A DNA stretch of 64,000 bases from Massospora cicadina (GCA_022478985.1 JAKSZP010009543.1:1-64000), one strand, 5' to 3'. Shown: positions 42,475 to 53,592, counted from the stretch's first letter. Made by a program: numbers and translations. Notes: generated by a model not told the origin, from the sequence alone.

Positions 42475-43225
42475 CAGCTAGTCAAAGGTGTGATTTTTCA
42501 GCGTACCTCACCTTTTTGCTCCCCATTTCTCTTTGTTGAGAAGGCTGATGGTACTCTACGCCCCTGCTTAAACTATGGGAGCCTCAATAACGTTATTGTA
42601 CCAGGCCTCCATCCCATCCATTTGGATTCACAGATTGAACGCTATGTGGAGAAGGCGAAGGTCTTCTCCAAGCTGGATTTCCTCAATGCATTCAATCAGA
42701 TCCAGATTAAAAAGGGACAAGAGTGGTTAACCGCATTCCATACCAGAAAAGGGATCTTCCAGTTTCAGGTCATGCCCTTTGGGTTTAAGAATGCCTCTGG
42801 TATCTTTCAACGCCACATTGATGCAGCATTGGGGGACTTGTTGGGGTATGTTCAGTCGCTTATATGGATGATATCCAGGTGTTTTCCCCTGATCAGGAGT
42901 CCCATGCAGTACACCTTTGGCAAGTGGTGGAGAGGTTAAGGGCAGCCAGCCTGACGCTGAAGATTACCAAGTGCGAATTTTTCAAGTCCCAGGTCACTTT
43001 TCTGGGCAACGTCATGTTTGACCAGGGACACATGATAACTCAAGACAAGGAGAAGGCTATTCATGAGTGGCCTACCCCCACCTTGGTCAAGAAATTGAGG
43101 AGCTTTTGGGGACGTGTACGTTTATCAAGAAGTTCACTCACAATCTGTCTGAGGTGGCGGCTCCCTTATACAAGGATAGCGGTGCCAAGGTGCTTCAGTG
43201 GTCCCCCATTTTGGAGGATGCTTTC
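42475..43225 (+). pseudogene. Gypsy-2 reverse transcriptase
   Basis: RT motifs are in order: SPFLFVEKADGTLRPCLNYG (about 42525), VFSKLDFLNAFNQIQI (42660), MPFGFKNASGIFQR (42775) and the catalytic YMDD (42861-42872), which sits just past a one-base frame change. Then VTFLGNVMF and the connection domain follow, with a second shift near 43100. Apart from two or three indels all key residues are kept. Confidence 0.9.
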
Positions 43226-43730
43226 CAAGCAGTGAAGTGCACCCTGTTGTCCAAGTCTGTTCTTCACCATGTCAACTTTTCAAAGGAGTTCATTGTGTCT
43301 ACTGATGCCTCCAACTTCGCCATAGCAGCTGTCTTGTTACAAGTAGGTGAAGATGGGATAGAGCATCTGGTGGGATATTTTTCTATAAAAATGTCTCTGC
43401 CAGAGTTGAATTACGCCGTTTATGACAAGGAGCTACTAGTAGTGGTGGAGGTGCTGACATATTGGCGTCATTACTTGCATGGCTCTACCCAACCATTCCA
43501 CATACGTACAGATCACCGTGCCTTGCTGTACTACCGTTCCCCTCATGTCCTAACCCCACAGTAGACCCGTTGGCATGAGAACCTTGCCCAATTTTCATTC
43601 ACGTATGAGTTCATTAAGGGCAAGGATAATGGTTTGGCAGATGCTTTGAGCCGCAACCCTGCTTTAGCGCCCAATCTCAAGGAGGTGGAAGTTCACAACA
43701 CACAGATGATTATTCTTCCAGAGTAAATTT
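43226..43730 (+). pseudogene. Gypsy-2 RNase H
   Basis: The blocks FIVSTDASNFAIAAVLLQ (about 43291), YAVYDKELLVVVEVLTYWR and IRTDHRALLYY (about 43505) carry the expected Asp and Glu residues. A TAG at 43562-43564 interrupts before RWHENLAQFSFTYEFIKG. The domain degrades the RNA strand during cDNA synthesis. Confidence 0.88.
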
Positions 43731-43914
43731 TTTCACATCTTCCCTCTCCCATGGCCAACGAGCCAGTGCTTTCACCTCTGGAAAATGCGGAAGAATATGG
43801 TATGTTCAGAGAGGTTGTCCTTTCTCAGCCGCTGTCAGGAAAATATACTATGGTACTTTCTAAGAGTTCTTTAAATAAGAGGACCTATCCAGGGGTTATC
43901 ACGTAAAGGATGAG

Positions 43915-44860
43915 ATGGTGTGGTTTCAGGGGGCCTCTGGGTACCTGCTGGACCACTGCGCCTGGAAATCATTCGGGACAATCACAATGGGATCACGATT
44001 GGTCATCCTGGGAAAGCAAAGACTTTGGAGTTGATACATCACATCTACAATTGGAAGGGCTTGCCTGCTCAGGTGGGGCGGTATTGTAAGGAGTGCCTGG
44101 TCTGCAACCAGATGAAACCCAATTTTCAACTTTTAGTGGGGTTGTTGGTACCAGTCCAAAAGGCTGAAGGGCCCTTGACTTCCCTCTCATTTGATTTCAT
44201 TATGGAATTACCAGCCTCAGATTGTTATGATTCCATCATGGTGGTGGTGGACCGGTTCACAAAGTTTGCCCCTTTATTCCTTGCAGAACTACTATAACCA
44301 CAGCTGAGATGGCTAGGCTTTTCATCACTCATTTGTTTGCACTTCATGGTGTTCCCCAAGAAATTTATCAGCGACTGGGGCCCTCAGTTCACCACCGTTT
44401 TTTGGCAAGAGTTGTGTAAGACTCTTCAGATTCACCCTTGCCATTCAACTGCCTATCATCCCCAATCAGATGGGCAGACTGAACGTGTGAACCAGTTCTT
44501 GGAACAGTTTCTGCGGTGTTACACCGCTGCAGATCATTCTTATTGGGTTTGTCACCTTCCCATGGCCCAGTTTAGCTACAACAATACCTTGCACTCCTCA
44601 ACTGATTGTTCCCTCATTTTTTGCCAGCCATGGCTTTAACCCCGCCTTTAACATGGATCCCAGCTGTGAGTCTAAGGTTGAAGCAGTGGTGGACTTTGCC
44701 AAGACAATCAAGAAGGTCCACCAGGGGGTTTCCACAATCTTGGAGGTGACAATGCGAGTATATAAGGAGAATGCTAATGGGAAGCGTCGAGTGGGTCCTG
44801 CGTACAAGGAAGGGGATCTCATTATTCTTGATGCTCATAACATCCCTATCAAGCAGCCAT
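43915..44860 (+). pseudogene. Gypsy-2 integrase
   Basis: The HHCC module is seen as DNHNGITIGHPGK...CKECLVC (43975-44105). The catalytic core has FDFIMELPASDCYDSIMVVVDRF (first Asp, about 44190), ISDWGPQFTTVFW (second Asp, about 44370) and YHPQSDGQTERVNQFLEQ (Glu, about 44470). Frame changes lie near 44296 and 44640. VGPAYKEGDLIIL (44790) and KRIGPYCVV (about 44890) form the C-terminal GPY/F module. It joins the cDNA to the host chromosome. Confidence 0.9.
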
Positions 44861-44963
44861 GAAAGAAGCTAGGATCAAAGAGGATTGGCCCTTACTGCGT
44901 GGTTAGAAAGCTGGGCTATGCCTCAAAAAAGCTAGATCTTCCCCCTCATTTCAGATCTTCTCT

Positions 44964-45332
44964 GTGTTTCATGTGAGCAAACTAACGTTGTTCAAGAGCC
45001 CCCCACCACCAGAGACTCCTGAGGCCTATCTCATGGATGGGGCACCAGAGTGGGAGGTGGAAGAAATAGTTGCCTCCCAACGCGTTAAAAGAAGACTGGA
45101 GTACCTAGTATCTTGGAAGAGCTTTGATGCTGCAGAGAACAGTTGGGTTCCAGCATGCAACTGTGTGCATGCCCAAGATCTGATTAAAGCCTTCCACGAG
45201 CATTTCCCTCAGGCTGCCAGATCTCAACCCAAACCAACCGTTGCCACCATGAAGTTGGCCCCTGCCCACAAGAACTTTTCCCTTGCACAAGCTCTGGAGG
45301 GGGAGTTGAGCCCCATTGGGAGGAGAGGGTAA
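44964..45332 (+). CDS. Gypsy-2 integrase tail with chromodomain (partial)
   Basis: The open frame from 44964 to 45332 contains the chromodomain: EWEVEEIVASQRVKR, LEYLVSWKSFDAAENSWVP and the C-terminal helix DLIKAFHEHFP (about 45040-45210). Aromatic positions for methyl-lysine binding appear partly present (Tyr and Trp kept; EVEEIV start). The stop TAA is at 45330-45332, immediately before the 3' LTR. It is a fragment of the polyprotein; the first Met is internal. Confidence 0.85.
   Translation: MFHVSKLTLFKSPPPPETPEAYLMDGAPEWEVEEIVASQRVKRRLEYLVSWKSFDAAENSWVPACNCVHAQDLIKAFHEHFPQAARSQPKPTVATMKLAPAHKNFSLAQALEGELSPIGRRG
45318..45332 (+). promoter_or_regulatory. Gypsy-2 polypurine tract
   Basis: gggaggagagggtaa directly precedes the 3' LTR and is the usual primer site for plus-strand DNA. 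It overlaps the last codons of the chromodomain frame. Confidence 0.8.
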
Positions 45333-46172
45333 TGTCATGGTCCCATGACATCATAGTGAGGACTAACCCCAAGGATAAGGCTGGGCGCCAGGAGGCCCAG
45401 AAGGTGAAATTACAGGGCCTTCCAGACCTGAAGCATACCCTAGACCAATGCTGGGTACAGGCAAAATATGCCCAGGTTGGTACTGGTGGGGTGCCAAATG
45501 CCTAGCCCCTTACATCAGTCCAGGAGTTAAAACGGATGGTCTACCAAATTAAAGCAGATGGTTCCATTCAGTTTGTCGAGGAACTTGGTTTCAATACCCA
45601 TTCCATTTATGAAACAATGCATTTTGGTCGAATCCAACTTTGATTGATCACTTGAGTAGAGTTGGTTTTGGCTTATTCAACTAATTTGGATGGCAGCGTT
45701 GCCTATTGGTGGGTTGGTGCTTGGGCCCACTGCAGCACATCCCATATTCCCATTTCCAAGCTTAAATATGTTTTTCCCAACCAACATACCTTGTTGGTCG
45801 ACTTTCCAAATAAAATTTCCCCGTTTTTACCATTTTTAAATGTTATTCCAAATGATCCTGTGCGCGGACCCCTTTGAGGAGGTCTTGCACTCTGTTAAAC
45901 TTTCCATTTTGGACACATTAAGATTATCACCTCGTGCACCGTTGGTTTGTTCAGGTACCCTCCAACCTGGGTCATTTACCCCTTCTCTAAGTGTGCACCG
46001 TGACAGTTTTGTCTGGGTATTGATCGCATTCCTTTGCTTGAGTTATTATTGCTCCAGCACCCTCTGCTGGGCAATAATGATTTTTATTTAAATGGCTTTT
46101 TCTCTGGTGTTGGGCCTGTGCACCAAGCACTTCCACGCTGATAACAGGAGAGTTATAGACACTCTCCTTACA
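45333..46172 (+). repeat. Gypsy-2 3' LTR (840 bp)
   Basis: It matches 40241-41078 along its length, with substitutions and a few indels concentrated near the 3' end (after ctgctgggcaataatg). Starts TGTCATGG, ends ttaca. Confidence 0.93.
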
Positions 46173-46261
46173 ACAAATATTTTATGAAATATATTAATAT
46201 AATTGTTAAGTTGACTTGATTAATCCAATGTTTCAGGTATAAGGTTAGCAGTTTTTATTTA

Positions 46262-46392
46262 AAAAACAAGGCAGGTCAACCTTGGGACAAGTATACCAAG
46301 CCAAGTTTTTTTATCCAGTGCGGTTTTGGACCTGTAATAACCAAAACCCAACCCAGAGTGGGGCAGAAACCAACCCACTATGCTACCACACC
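46262..46392 (-). mobile_element. SINE2 copy 3
   Basis: On the minus strand the A box tagcatagtgg (46385-46375) fits TRGYNNANNGG perfectly. The B-box region is ggtccaaaacc, and the end is tgtcccaaggttgacc. The body aligns with the copies at 11161-11289 and 18787-18924. Imperfect flanking repeats (ttagcagtttttattta at 46245-46261; ttagtttttacttattta at 46393-46410) may be the target duplication. Confidence 0.72.
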
Positions 46393-46418
46393 TTAGTTTT
46401 TACTTATTTAGTTTTTAT

Positions 46419-46705
46419 TTTTTAGCACTAGTGGTGCCCAACCCAAAAGGGAGAGCTTCCATGCATCTTTATTTGTGAATGAACAAATAAAGTATTTATT
46501 AGAAATTAAAAAATTCCTAATATAGCACCTAAGTTATCAGCCTAGGAAGCCATATCAGAAGGGAGAAAGCTTTGGGAAAACTTTTGTCCAGCACCTGCTT
46601 TAGCTGGTGGACCATGGTGACAGCATCAGGGTGGGAGCATCAGTGACATGTGGCATAAGGAGGTATAATTGGGGGTTTTTTCAATAATGAGGCTGACAGT
46701 GTAAC
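46419..46705 (-). mobile_element. C3: 5'-truncated C-family element
   Basis: The minus strand ends tgggcaccactagtgctaaa, as in C1. The rest matches C1 positions of about 2090-2368 (accatggtccaccagctaaa versus accatggtctgccaactaaa). No coding potential remains. A target duplication was not found. Confidence 0.7.
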
Positions 46706-46745
46706 AATTAACGATTGTAAATGAATCCCATGAGTTAGGTATTCT

Positions 46746-46760
46746 GGGATTTGTGTATAT
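46746..46760. repeat. Left target-site duplication of LINE-A2
   Basis: gggatttgtgtatat; it recurs at 52853-52867 and, less one base at the start, at 52823-52837. Confidence 0.9.
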
Positions 46761-46814
46761 TTTTTAGTACTAGATGGTCCCAACCCAAGGGGGGATTCAT
46801 CAATGTTTATTGAA

Positions 46815-49800
46815 TTACGCCTGGGCTCCTAAGAGCCTGAGGCGAGGAAGGGAGGGAGGAGGCATCGAGAAAGGGAGGGGGTTTGCGCGCCAGAGCCGTG
46901 CTGCAGTGACAACTGAGCGGGGGAGGGTTGGCGACATAGTGCAGACCTTCAGGGCCATCTCAAAGTGTACCTGAAAGTGGGTGATCATGTGTGGAAGGGT
47001 CCACACCTGCTGGTCAAAGGCACGAAGGAAGGAGTTATGGATGGTCCAGATGGCTGTGGCATAGGCGAGGACATGGAGGGGTCGGTGGCAACCAGGCAAT
47101 TTCTGCTAGAACATGAGGTCTTGCACAGGGTGTCCAGACCAGGGCTGAGCATGGAGGAGCGCGCGGGCCTTTGGCCAAAATGTGGCGACACCTGGACAGG
47201 TGAAAAAAACGATGGAGGTGGGAGTCAATAGGCTCCACACAGCGGAAGCAGCTTTGGTGCTGGAAGGTAGGGCCAGTCCAGTCCCCTGTCCTGTATGAAC
47301 AGTGGAGCACCCTCCATAAGGTGTTGGACACCTTTGCTGACAGGATGGGGTGATAGACGTCCTTCCACAATTCCTTAAGGTCAAATCTCACGGAGGGAGG
47401 GAGGAGCTCAAGGAGTCTTGGGCGGATGAGAGGACGATCTTGGGGGTTGAGGCGAGTTGTGACAACTTGTCCATTGTGCACAATTGCATGGCGACGGGGG
47501 CTGAGGCCAGGGCCTTCCCTTCTGTATGGGAAGGCATGGTGGATCCGCGCGCCTAATCGTTTCAGGGCAAGGAGAGCCTGGTTCCAGTAGGGGAATGAGG
47601 ATGGTTTCAGGCGATGGCCTGGGTGGTTTATGAGCCACTCCTAATGAGGTCAGAGATGCTCTAGGAAGACCCAGAGCTGCTGACACTGACTGGCGGAGGG
47701 CGGGCGCCCATTGGGGCATGGGGGTCGCGTCCCAGCAGACAATCAGCCATAGGAACTTCAGGAAGATTGTGGTGGCGTGGGATCGCGTGTCCAGAAGCCC
47801 TAGGCCCCCTTCATTGCAGGGTCGGGCAATGGTTGAGAGGGCCATTGGTGGATGGTTTGAGCCCCAGATCCAACAGCGGAGGAGTACATTGAGCCGCGTA
47901 TAAAAGGCATCTGTGAATGGGCAGACGTGCGCTAGGAACCAGACTTTGGACAGGAAGAACACATTGGCCATCAGAGCTCGACCCTGGGGGTGATGTGCCG
48001 CCGGTTCCAGCTAGCAATCCTGGAGAAAACTGCTGCAAGGAGCAAGTCCTCATTGTCTTTTAGCGCAACTCCTTGTTGGTTGGTGAGAACGCCCAGGTGA
48101 CGGAAGGTACCGCGCTCAGGTTCAATACCAAATGGTGGGGGGAAGGTGGGGGAGCCGACCTGTACAACTGTTGTCTTGGAGGTGTTGACCATGGCGTTGG
48201 ACGCCTTGGTGTACCTCTCAATGGTCACAGCAGCGAGGGCAACATCCCCAGGGCAGCCAAATGCAATGGCAGTGTCATCTGCAAATGCCATGGTGCGTGT
48301 GGGGGCTTTACCTGGGACCAGAATCCCTGTTAGCTTGTCCTTTAAGGAGGCCAAGAGGGGGTCAAGGGTGATGTTAAAAAGGATAGGGCTCAGGGGGTCC
48401 CCTTGCCGGAGACCTTGTCCAACTGGTACTGCCACTGTAAAACCCATTGGCGCCAGGACTCTGGTGTGGAGCTGGTCATAGAGCGCTGATATCCAGCGCC
48501 TAGCTGCGGGTGGGAGATGGAAGCGGGCCAGGGAAGCATCAATATACTTCCAGGCTACCCGATCATATGCTTTCTCCATATCCAGGAGAGCCACAAAGCC
48601 ATTCACCTTACGAGAGTTAGCAGTCGAAGTCACTTGAAGGTCATTATAGTTGTCCCATAACGACCTCCCCGGAATAAAACCGTGCTGGGATGGGGAGAGG
48701 CGATGTGACACCCATTTGGTGATGCGGTTGGCCAGAAGCTTCGTGAAGAGCTTGTGGTCTGTGTTGATCAACGCTATGGGGCGCCAGTTCGCCAGGTTCT
48801 CACGGTCTGACGTCTTGTGAATGAGGGTCATGATTGAGCCTCTGGAGTCGGGGAGGACCTCGCCATTCACCAAGAGTGCAGCGAAGAGGTCGCGGAGGGT
48901 TCTGGCTATCACTGCAGGTTCCAGAAGGTACACCTCGAAGGGTATTCCGTCTGGGCCTGGGGCTTTAAGCCGTGGGGATTTCAGAAGGGTTTCCATCACC
49001 TCCTGGATGGAAATAGGCGCTAATAGAGCCTCATTAGCCCGTGGTTCAATGGGCGGCTCTGGAGCCCGCCACAGGAGGTATTGGATGTCTGATGGGTCCA
49101 CCTGGGTGGCATGGAAGAGGCTGGAGTAGAAGCGGTGTAGCTCCTGCGTGATTTCCTCTTTATCTGAAGTGGTTGTAGTGCCAATATTCAGTGCAGTAAT
49201 ATCCTGCGCTGTTGATCGGGCTTTCTGTTTCTGAAAGAAGAAGCGGGTGGGGCGTTCCCATTGAGCATAGTAACGAGATGTTTTAAAGTTTGCTGCCCGT
49301 TCTTCCTGCAGTGTAAGTTCCAAGCGGAGTGCTTCCTGCGCCTCTTCCCAGTCTTCCAACCATCTGGAAGAGGGCGAAGGCTGGCAGTTTCGCTCCAGAT
49401 GTCTGATTCTGGCTTCCGCCCTTTTGACTCTGGCGCGAGCTGCAGTCATCTGGGCTTTGGCACAGTTGTAAGCAACGCGGGTGATGCCCTCCTTGGTCAC
49501 CGCCCATATAGCTTTGTGGTCAAGCAGGTGGGGTGGGGGGAGGTGAGAGTCTCCCGGATGGTCATAGACAGCTTTTCCTTAGTGAAGGGGTTGTTGAGAA
49601 GAGCTGGGGCAACCCTAGGCCAGAACCTACGCGACGGTCTAAGTGTGGTGGTGAGGACAACGGTGAGTGACCTGTGAACACTCAGATGGTTGTCACGAGA
49701 GATGGGAGAGGAGACGCGGCCAATTAGCAGGGGGCCAATCAGTGCCATATCTATGCGTGACGCTGACTGGAAAGCTCCTCCATCATACTGGATCCTAGTC

Positions 49801-50353
49801 ATGCAACCTAGGCCAGACGCGGAAGGTGGAAGCGCATCTATAAAGCCACTCAGGCGAAGGAAATCCTGGAGGCGACTTGATCCAGGGCGTTCCTTTGCTG
49901 CAGGGGGGTAAGAGTCACGGACGCGACTTATGGTTGTGTTGAAATCTTCTAAGAGGACTGTATTCCGTGGGAGATTGAGTTGGACGAGCTCTTCCAAGAG
50001 CCGATTTTGCTCCTGACCTGCATTAGGCAGGTAGATGCTTGCAGCAAAGAAGGAGAAGTCAGGAGTGGTGAGTTTGTCCAGTATGAGGCGGCCACCTAGA
50101 TATTGTGAAAAAGAATGGGTTTTAACCCGGGGATTCAAAACAATAAGGGCGGCATGGTTTGTCCAGAAGGAGTTGCTCCAAACTGTTCATTCCATGCAGA
50201 TAGTTCGTGGGGGAGAATATGGGGCTCCTGGACAGCAGCAATGTCAATTTGTGCTGACCTGAAGTTTCGGAGGAGGCGGGCTCTCCGCTTAAAGTCCCGC
50301 AACCCATTTGCATTGATGGATTGCAGGGCCAGGGTGCTGCCATGGGGACTCAT
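46815..50353 (-). pseudogene. LINE-A2 ORF2 (endonuclease-RT), broken
   Basis: It starts at the ATG at 50353. Endonuclease spans two frames (50353-50135 and 50138-49497), with AVQEPH, LLEDFNTTI, SRIDMALIG and VHRSL (His-containing last block; Asp changed to Val compared with SDHRSL in A1). RT is in one open stretch of 509 codons (49500-47971) containing APGPDGIPFE, HGFIPGRSLWDN, GLRQGDPLSPILFN and AFADDTAIAF. A one-base loss near 47988 ends it; the C-terminal part continues in other frames to CFRCVEPIDSHLHRFF and stops at 46815. Confidence 0.9.
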
Positions 50354-50390
50354 AGCTGTTCCCCTTTATGTCCTGGTGGGTTGCCAGCGC

Positions 50391-52602
50391 TTAAACCAGA
50401 TGCTGTGAGGCGGCTAGTTTTGAGTCCTTTAGCTTGACTATTAGCTGCAATTCGTGAGGAGCGTCGAGGGTTCTGAGGGGAAGGAGAGGATGGGGGGCGG
50501 AGGACCCAGTAAGCCAGCCTAGGATACTGCCCCCGCTCCGTTGCAGGGGAAGGACCTGAGGGTGCTCAATGGTGACCTCCGCGGTGCCCCCATTTGATGA
50601 GTCTGAGTCCGTATTCACTTCCTCCAACACTGCAAAGCATCCGCGCAAAATGGACTGTGGGGTTGGGGTAGGACTCTTTGAGGTGGCACTTCTACCGCAG
50701 GCCGCGGGTTGCCAGTCCATGCTGGTGGGCATAGCTCCATTGGGAGCTGAGGGTTGATGCGATAAATTGCTGGTGGAGGTTGGTGGGGGTGCCGCGGAGC
50801 CCTGAGTGGGGGTGGCTGACGAGGGGCACCCTGTGGGAGATGCCTTGCGCTTGGTGAGAGAGGGAGTTGACTCTGGGAGATTGGAGGGGGTGCCCACTGG
50901 AAGGGGGCATGAGCGCGAAGGTATCCCATACCAATAGTGGGGTTAGCTGTTTCAACTGCTAGGCGTAAGGCCTCAGGGGACAGGTCTTGAACGGGAACCC
51001 ATTGTGTGGGTTGTGGAATTGCTGCTGCAGCCATGTGGGATCGTTTTTGGCCTGGTTTAGGCCCCTGGGTGGTGGCTAAGAGGGCTTGTTTTCGAGCTGT
51101 GCAGCCACTATACAAGTGTCCAAGGGCGTTACACCATGAACACCGGGGGCGCGCCTGATCAGGGTCGACAAAAAAGATCTCAGGGTATGCCCCAACTACC
51201 GCCACACGAGGAATAACCTCAATGTTGTGGGATACAGTGGGGGAGGGGATGAACGACGCCCTAGCAGTGCGAGCTCTTTGAGTGGGAGCATAGTAAGAGG
51301 GGACGCTAAAGTCCACTGAAAGAACAGACCCAAACTCCATTAAACCATGATGGAGTGCCAGTTTAAGAGACTCAGGATCAACAGTCGTTGGTAGGTTGGA
51401 AAAAGTAACCCATGAAATTTTCTCCAGGTGAGAGCGTGTGCGGGAGATGCGAAGAGATCCGCATGGAATAATGACCTGGAGGGTGGCAGCATGGTCAGCA
51501 AGGGCAGCTTCAGTGAAGCTCACATAATGTAGTGGATCTCCACTGATTCATGGATGGTGGTGTTATTGGGAATGTCTCCACAATCGCTGCAAAGTATGAG
51601 AAGTAATCCTCTGTATAGAATTCAACAGGGTTATGCCCATAATAAAGGCAAATTGCGTGGGAGAGGGTTGAGCGAGTTAGAGCTTTTTGCGCTCTAGTTT
51701 CGGCCCATTTTTTCTTAACATCAACAATAAACGCCACTTCACGGGGATCAGCTTTAGGTAGCGTTGGTGCCAGAGGTTTTTGCCACTCCCCAGTGGCTCC
51801 TTTGGTACATTTGTGTTTGCTTTGGGCTACAATTGCGGGTTGAGTGTGAGCTGGTGGTTTGGACAAGTTTGTGGAGTTCTCTTGTTGCTGGAATGTTACA
51901 GCAGTTGCTGGCATCATATTAAATTGAGGGGCGGTTTGTTTTGCCTCGCTAAATTGGGGAGGCCCATCCAGATTGAATTAACTCCAGCTAATTGGGAGGA
52001 GGGCGATGTTTCATCACCATCCCAATCTATTTGTGTAAATTCAGCCCGAGTATATGCTGTGATTTCGTGGGCAAAACTCACTGGCTGATTGGTGAATTTG
52101 TCATTTCCAGTATATGAAGATAAAGTGCCAACTTGAGAAGTGCCGATTATGGGGTTTAAATGGGACGGGTGAGATTGGAACTGGTGTGAAGTTCCAAAAT
52201 CTGAACCATTTGAATCCTCATTGGGAAGAGTAGATTGTCCCAATTTGGTGCTTAGTGAACCAGAATGTGCGGCTAATCCAACCTTACATCTGAGGGTTTG
52301 GAGGCCAGTAGCTGGGTATCGCCCCTCATGGAGGGAGCCAGAAACACGGCGTCAGCAATAATAGATGGGGCTGAATTAGCTGACACATTAGAGGTGAATG
52401 CCTGGATGGGCTGAGTTGCATTCAACTGAGCAGACGCCATTAAAACAGCGTGGGTGATGGCCTCCTTGGTTGGAGGGGGACCAGCGGGTTGGTGGGAGGC
52501 AGCGCACACAGAGCTGTTAGGCGTGCAGATTGCAGAAGTGCGATCAGGTGAACTGGCGCTAGTTGAAGTAGCTCCAGGTTGGGGGGTGGTGCCTGCTTTC
52601 AT
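50391..52602 (-). pseudogene. LINE-A2 ORF1 (CCHC protein), broken
   Basis: The ATG at 52602 corresponds to that of A1. Frames: 52602-52273 (N-terminus), 52243-51914, 51917-51510 (HKCTKGATGEWQKPLAP...), 51523-50615 (RRM-like region and CCHC knuckle CSWCNALGHLYSGC near 51150), and the C-terminus in another frame (50897-50391). The last frame change is at the same place as in A1. A stop at about 52618 (cagtag) lies upstream of the ATG. Confidence 0.85.
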
Positions 52603-52822
52603 GGCTACTGCTTGAGAGCGGGTGATTCTGGTTGACCCTGAGGTGGGTAACTGAGGGTTGCTTCGTTTGGGGTGGTGCTGGCTCGTTTGGCATAGCCTTC
52701 GGGTTCTTTTGCGGGGTTTCCCGCCATATTTGCTAATAGTTTTCGTAAATCTCTTTAGTGGAGCTAAATTTCAGGCTGAATTGATTTTCGAAAAGTGATG
52801 CTTAGCAGAAAGAGATTTGGGG

Positions 52823-52867
52823 AGGATTTGTGTATATTTTTTTAGTACTAGAGGGATTTGTGTATAT
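52823..52867 (-). mobile_element. Micro-insertion of a LINE-A tail at the 5' edge of LINE-A2
   Basis: The order is target copy (52823-52837), then tttttttagtactaga read across 52837-52852 (on the minus strand tctagtactaaaaaa, the last 15 nt of LINE-A), then target copy gggatttgtgtatat (52853-52867). So the same target occurs three times around LINE-A2: once at 46746 and twice here with a tail between. Confidence 0.82.
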
Positions 52868-53162
52868 TGATAGTTGCAATTCTGCTATTCCAAGTAGGAT
52901 TTTCCTATTAGGGTTAATAGCAGAATAATTTAAATATATTCATTTTATTGTTTGTTGTTCTAAGGTTCCATTGTTTCACCACTGAGTTGCATAGATGCCA
53001 CTAATTCTGGAGGCTTTTGCACCCCTTATGACACACAATTCATTTAGCCTTTTTTGGTTGTATTTCAAAGTGAGGTCAGCCCCAATGGCCCTCACTTTAT
53101 AATTCTATTCCAACTTTAAGTTCACTTCCAATAAAGGCTGCTTTTTGCTAAACCAATTTTAT
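52868..53162. other. Unassigned AT-rich spacer
   Basis: It holds the host DNA continuing from the LINE-A2 target. No coding motif or repeat was recognised. Confidence 0.4.
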
Positions 53163-53592
53163 TTAAATTTAATTTATTTGGAGCGAGTTTTGGGGAGCAG
53201 ATGGCGGTGCTTCTGGGAAAGAGGGTGGATGTGCCAGGCTCCTTTTGGAGAGGTCTTGCCCTAGATAAGCTGGAGCCAGAGTAGCCCAAAGTGACAGAGG
53301 CTGGTTGGCCACACCTCAGCCCGTTGACCCTGAGGCATTTAGAGGTTCTGGGAGTCACCTCTTCCCAGAGGTCTAAGGTGACAGAGGCCAGTGCACCACA
53401 CCTTGGCACGGTGTGCCCAGCAAAGCCATCCATTTGGACAGGACCAATTGGAGTTGGTACAGTCACATATGGGGTGAGTGGTGTAGGGCTGGTGGCGGGC
53501 TGGCCTTGGGAGCCCAGTCTTGACAGGCGGTGTCCATTACCTCAATGTATTGAGCAATTTGATGCTTAGTGAAAGTGACGAGAGCAGGCAAC
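53163..53592 (-). mobile_element. C4: short C-family element with LINE-B-like tail
   Basis: On the minus strand it starts tgcctgctctcgtcacttt, matching C1 at about 2024 (tgcctgctctcatcactttt), and continues caaattgctcaatac...aatggacac as in C1. A 114-codon frame (53466-53122) has two diverged repeats, CGALASVTLDLWEEVTP and CGQPASVTLGYSG. The 3' end is ctcgctccaaataaattaaa, close to the LINE-B end and unlike C1. Target duplication not identified. Confidence 0.6.

Larger units (their letters stand above)
40241..46172 (+). mobile_element. Gypsy-2: Ty3/gypsy chromovirus with both LTRs (5.93 kb)
   Basis: Two direct LTRs (40241-41078 and 45333-46172) enclose a 4.25-kb interior with protease, RT, RNase H, integrase and chromodomain in Ty3/gypsy order. 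The LTRs start TG and end CA and are about 95% alike by eye, so the insertion is fairly young. The flanks aaaaa (40236-40240) and acaaa (46173-46177) could be an imperfect 5-bp duplication. A purine tract precedes the 3' LTR. No gag with a zinc knuckle is seen, and pol has a few frame breaks. Confidence 0.92.
46761..52822 (-). mobile_element. LINE-A2: full-length LINE-A (6.06 kb)
   Basis: It is colinear with LINE-A1 in reverse orientation and very similar, without the 378-bp ORF1 duplication. The 3' end on the left reads (minus) gttgggaccatctagtacta then aaaaaa; the 5' end on the right starts near ccccaaatctctttctgc. Target duplication copies flank it, with an extra short tail copy at 52838-52852. 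The natural ORF2 stop (gcgtaa) is present. Confidence 0.93.

Noticed and set aside
40569..46091. Paired small frames of 71 and 83 codons at 40569-40998 and 45662-46091 that look conserved
   Set aside because: They lie in the two LTRs of gypsy-2, so similarity reflects LTR duplication rather than a protein gene.
53122..53466. 114-codon minus frame as an independent small gene
   Set aside because: It lies inside C4, whose 5' part matches C1, and reads across the AT-rich tail at its end.
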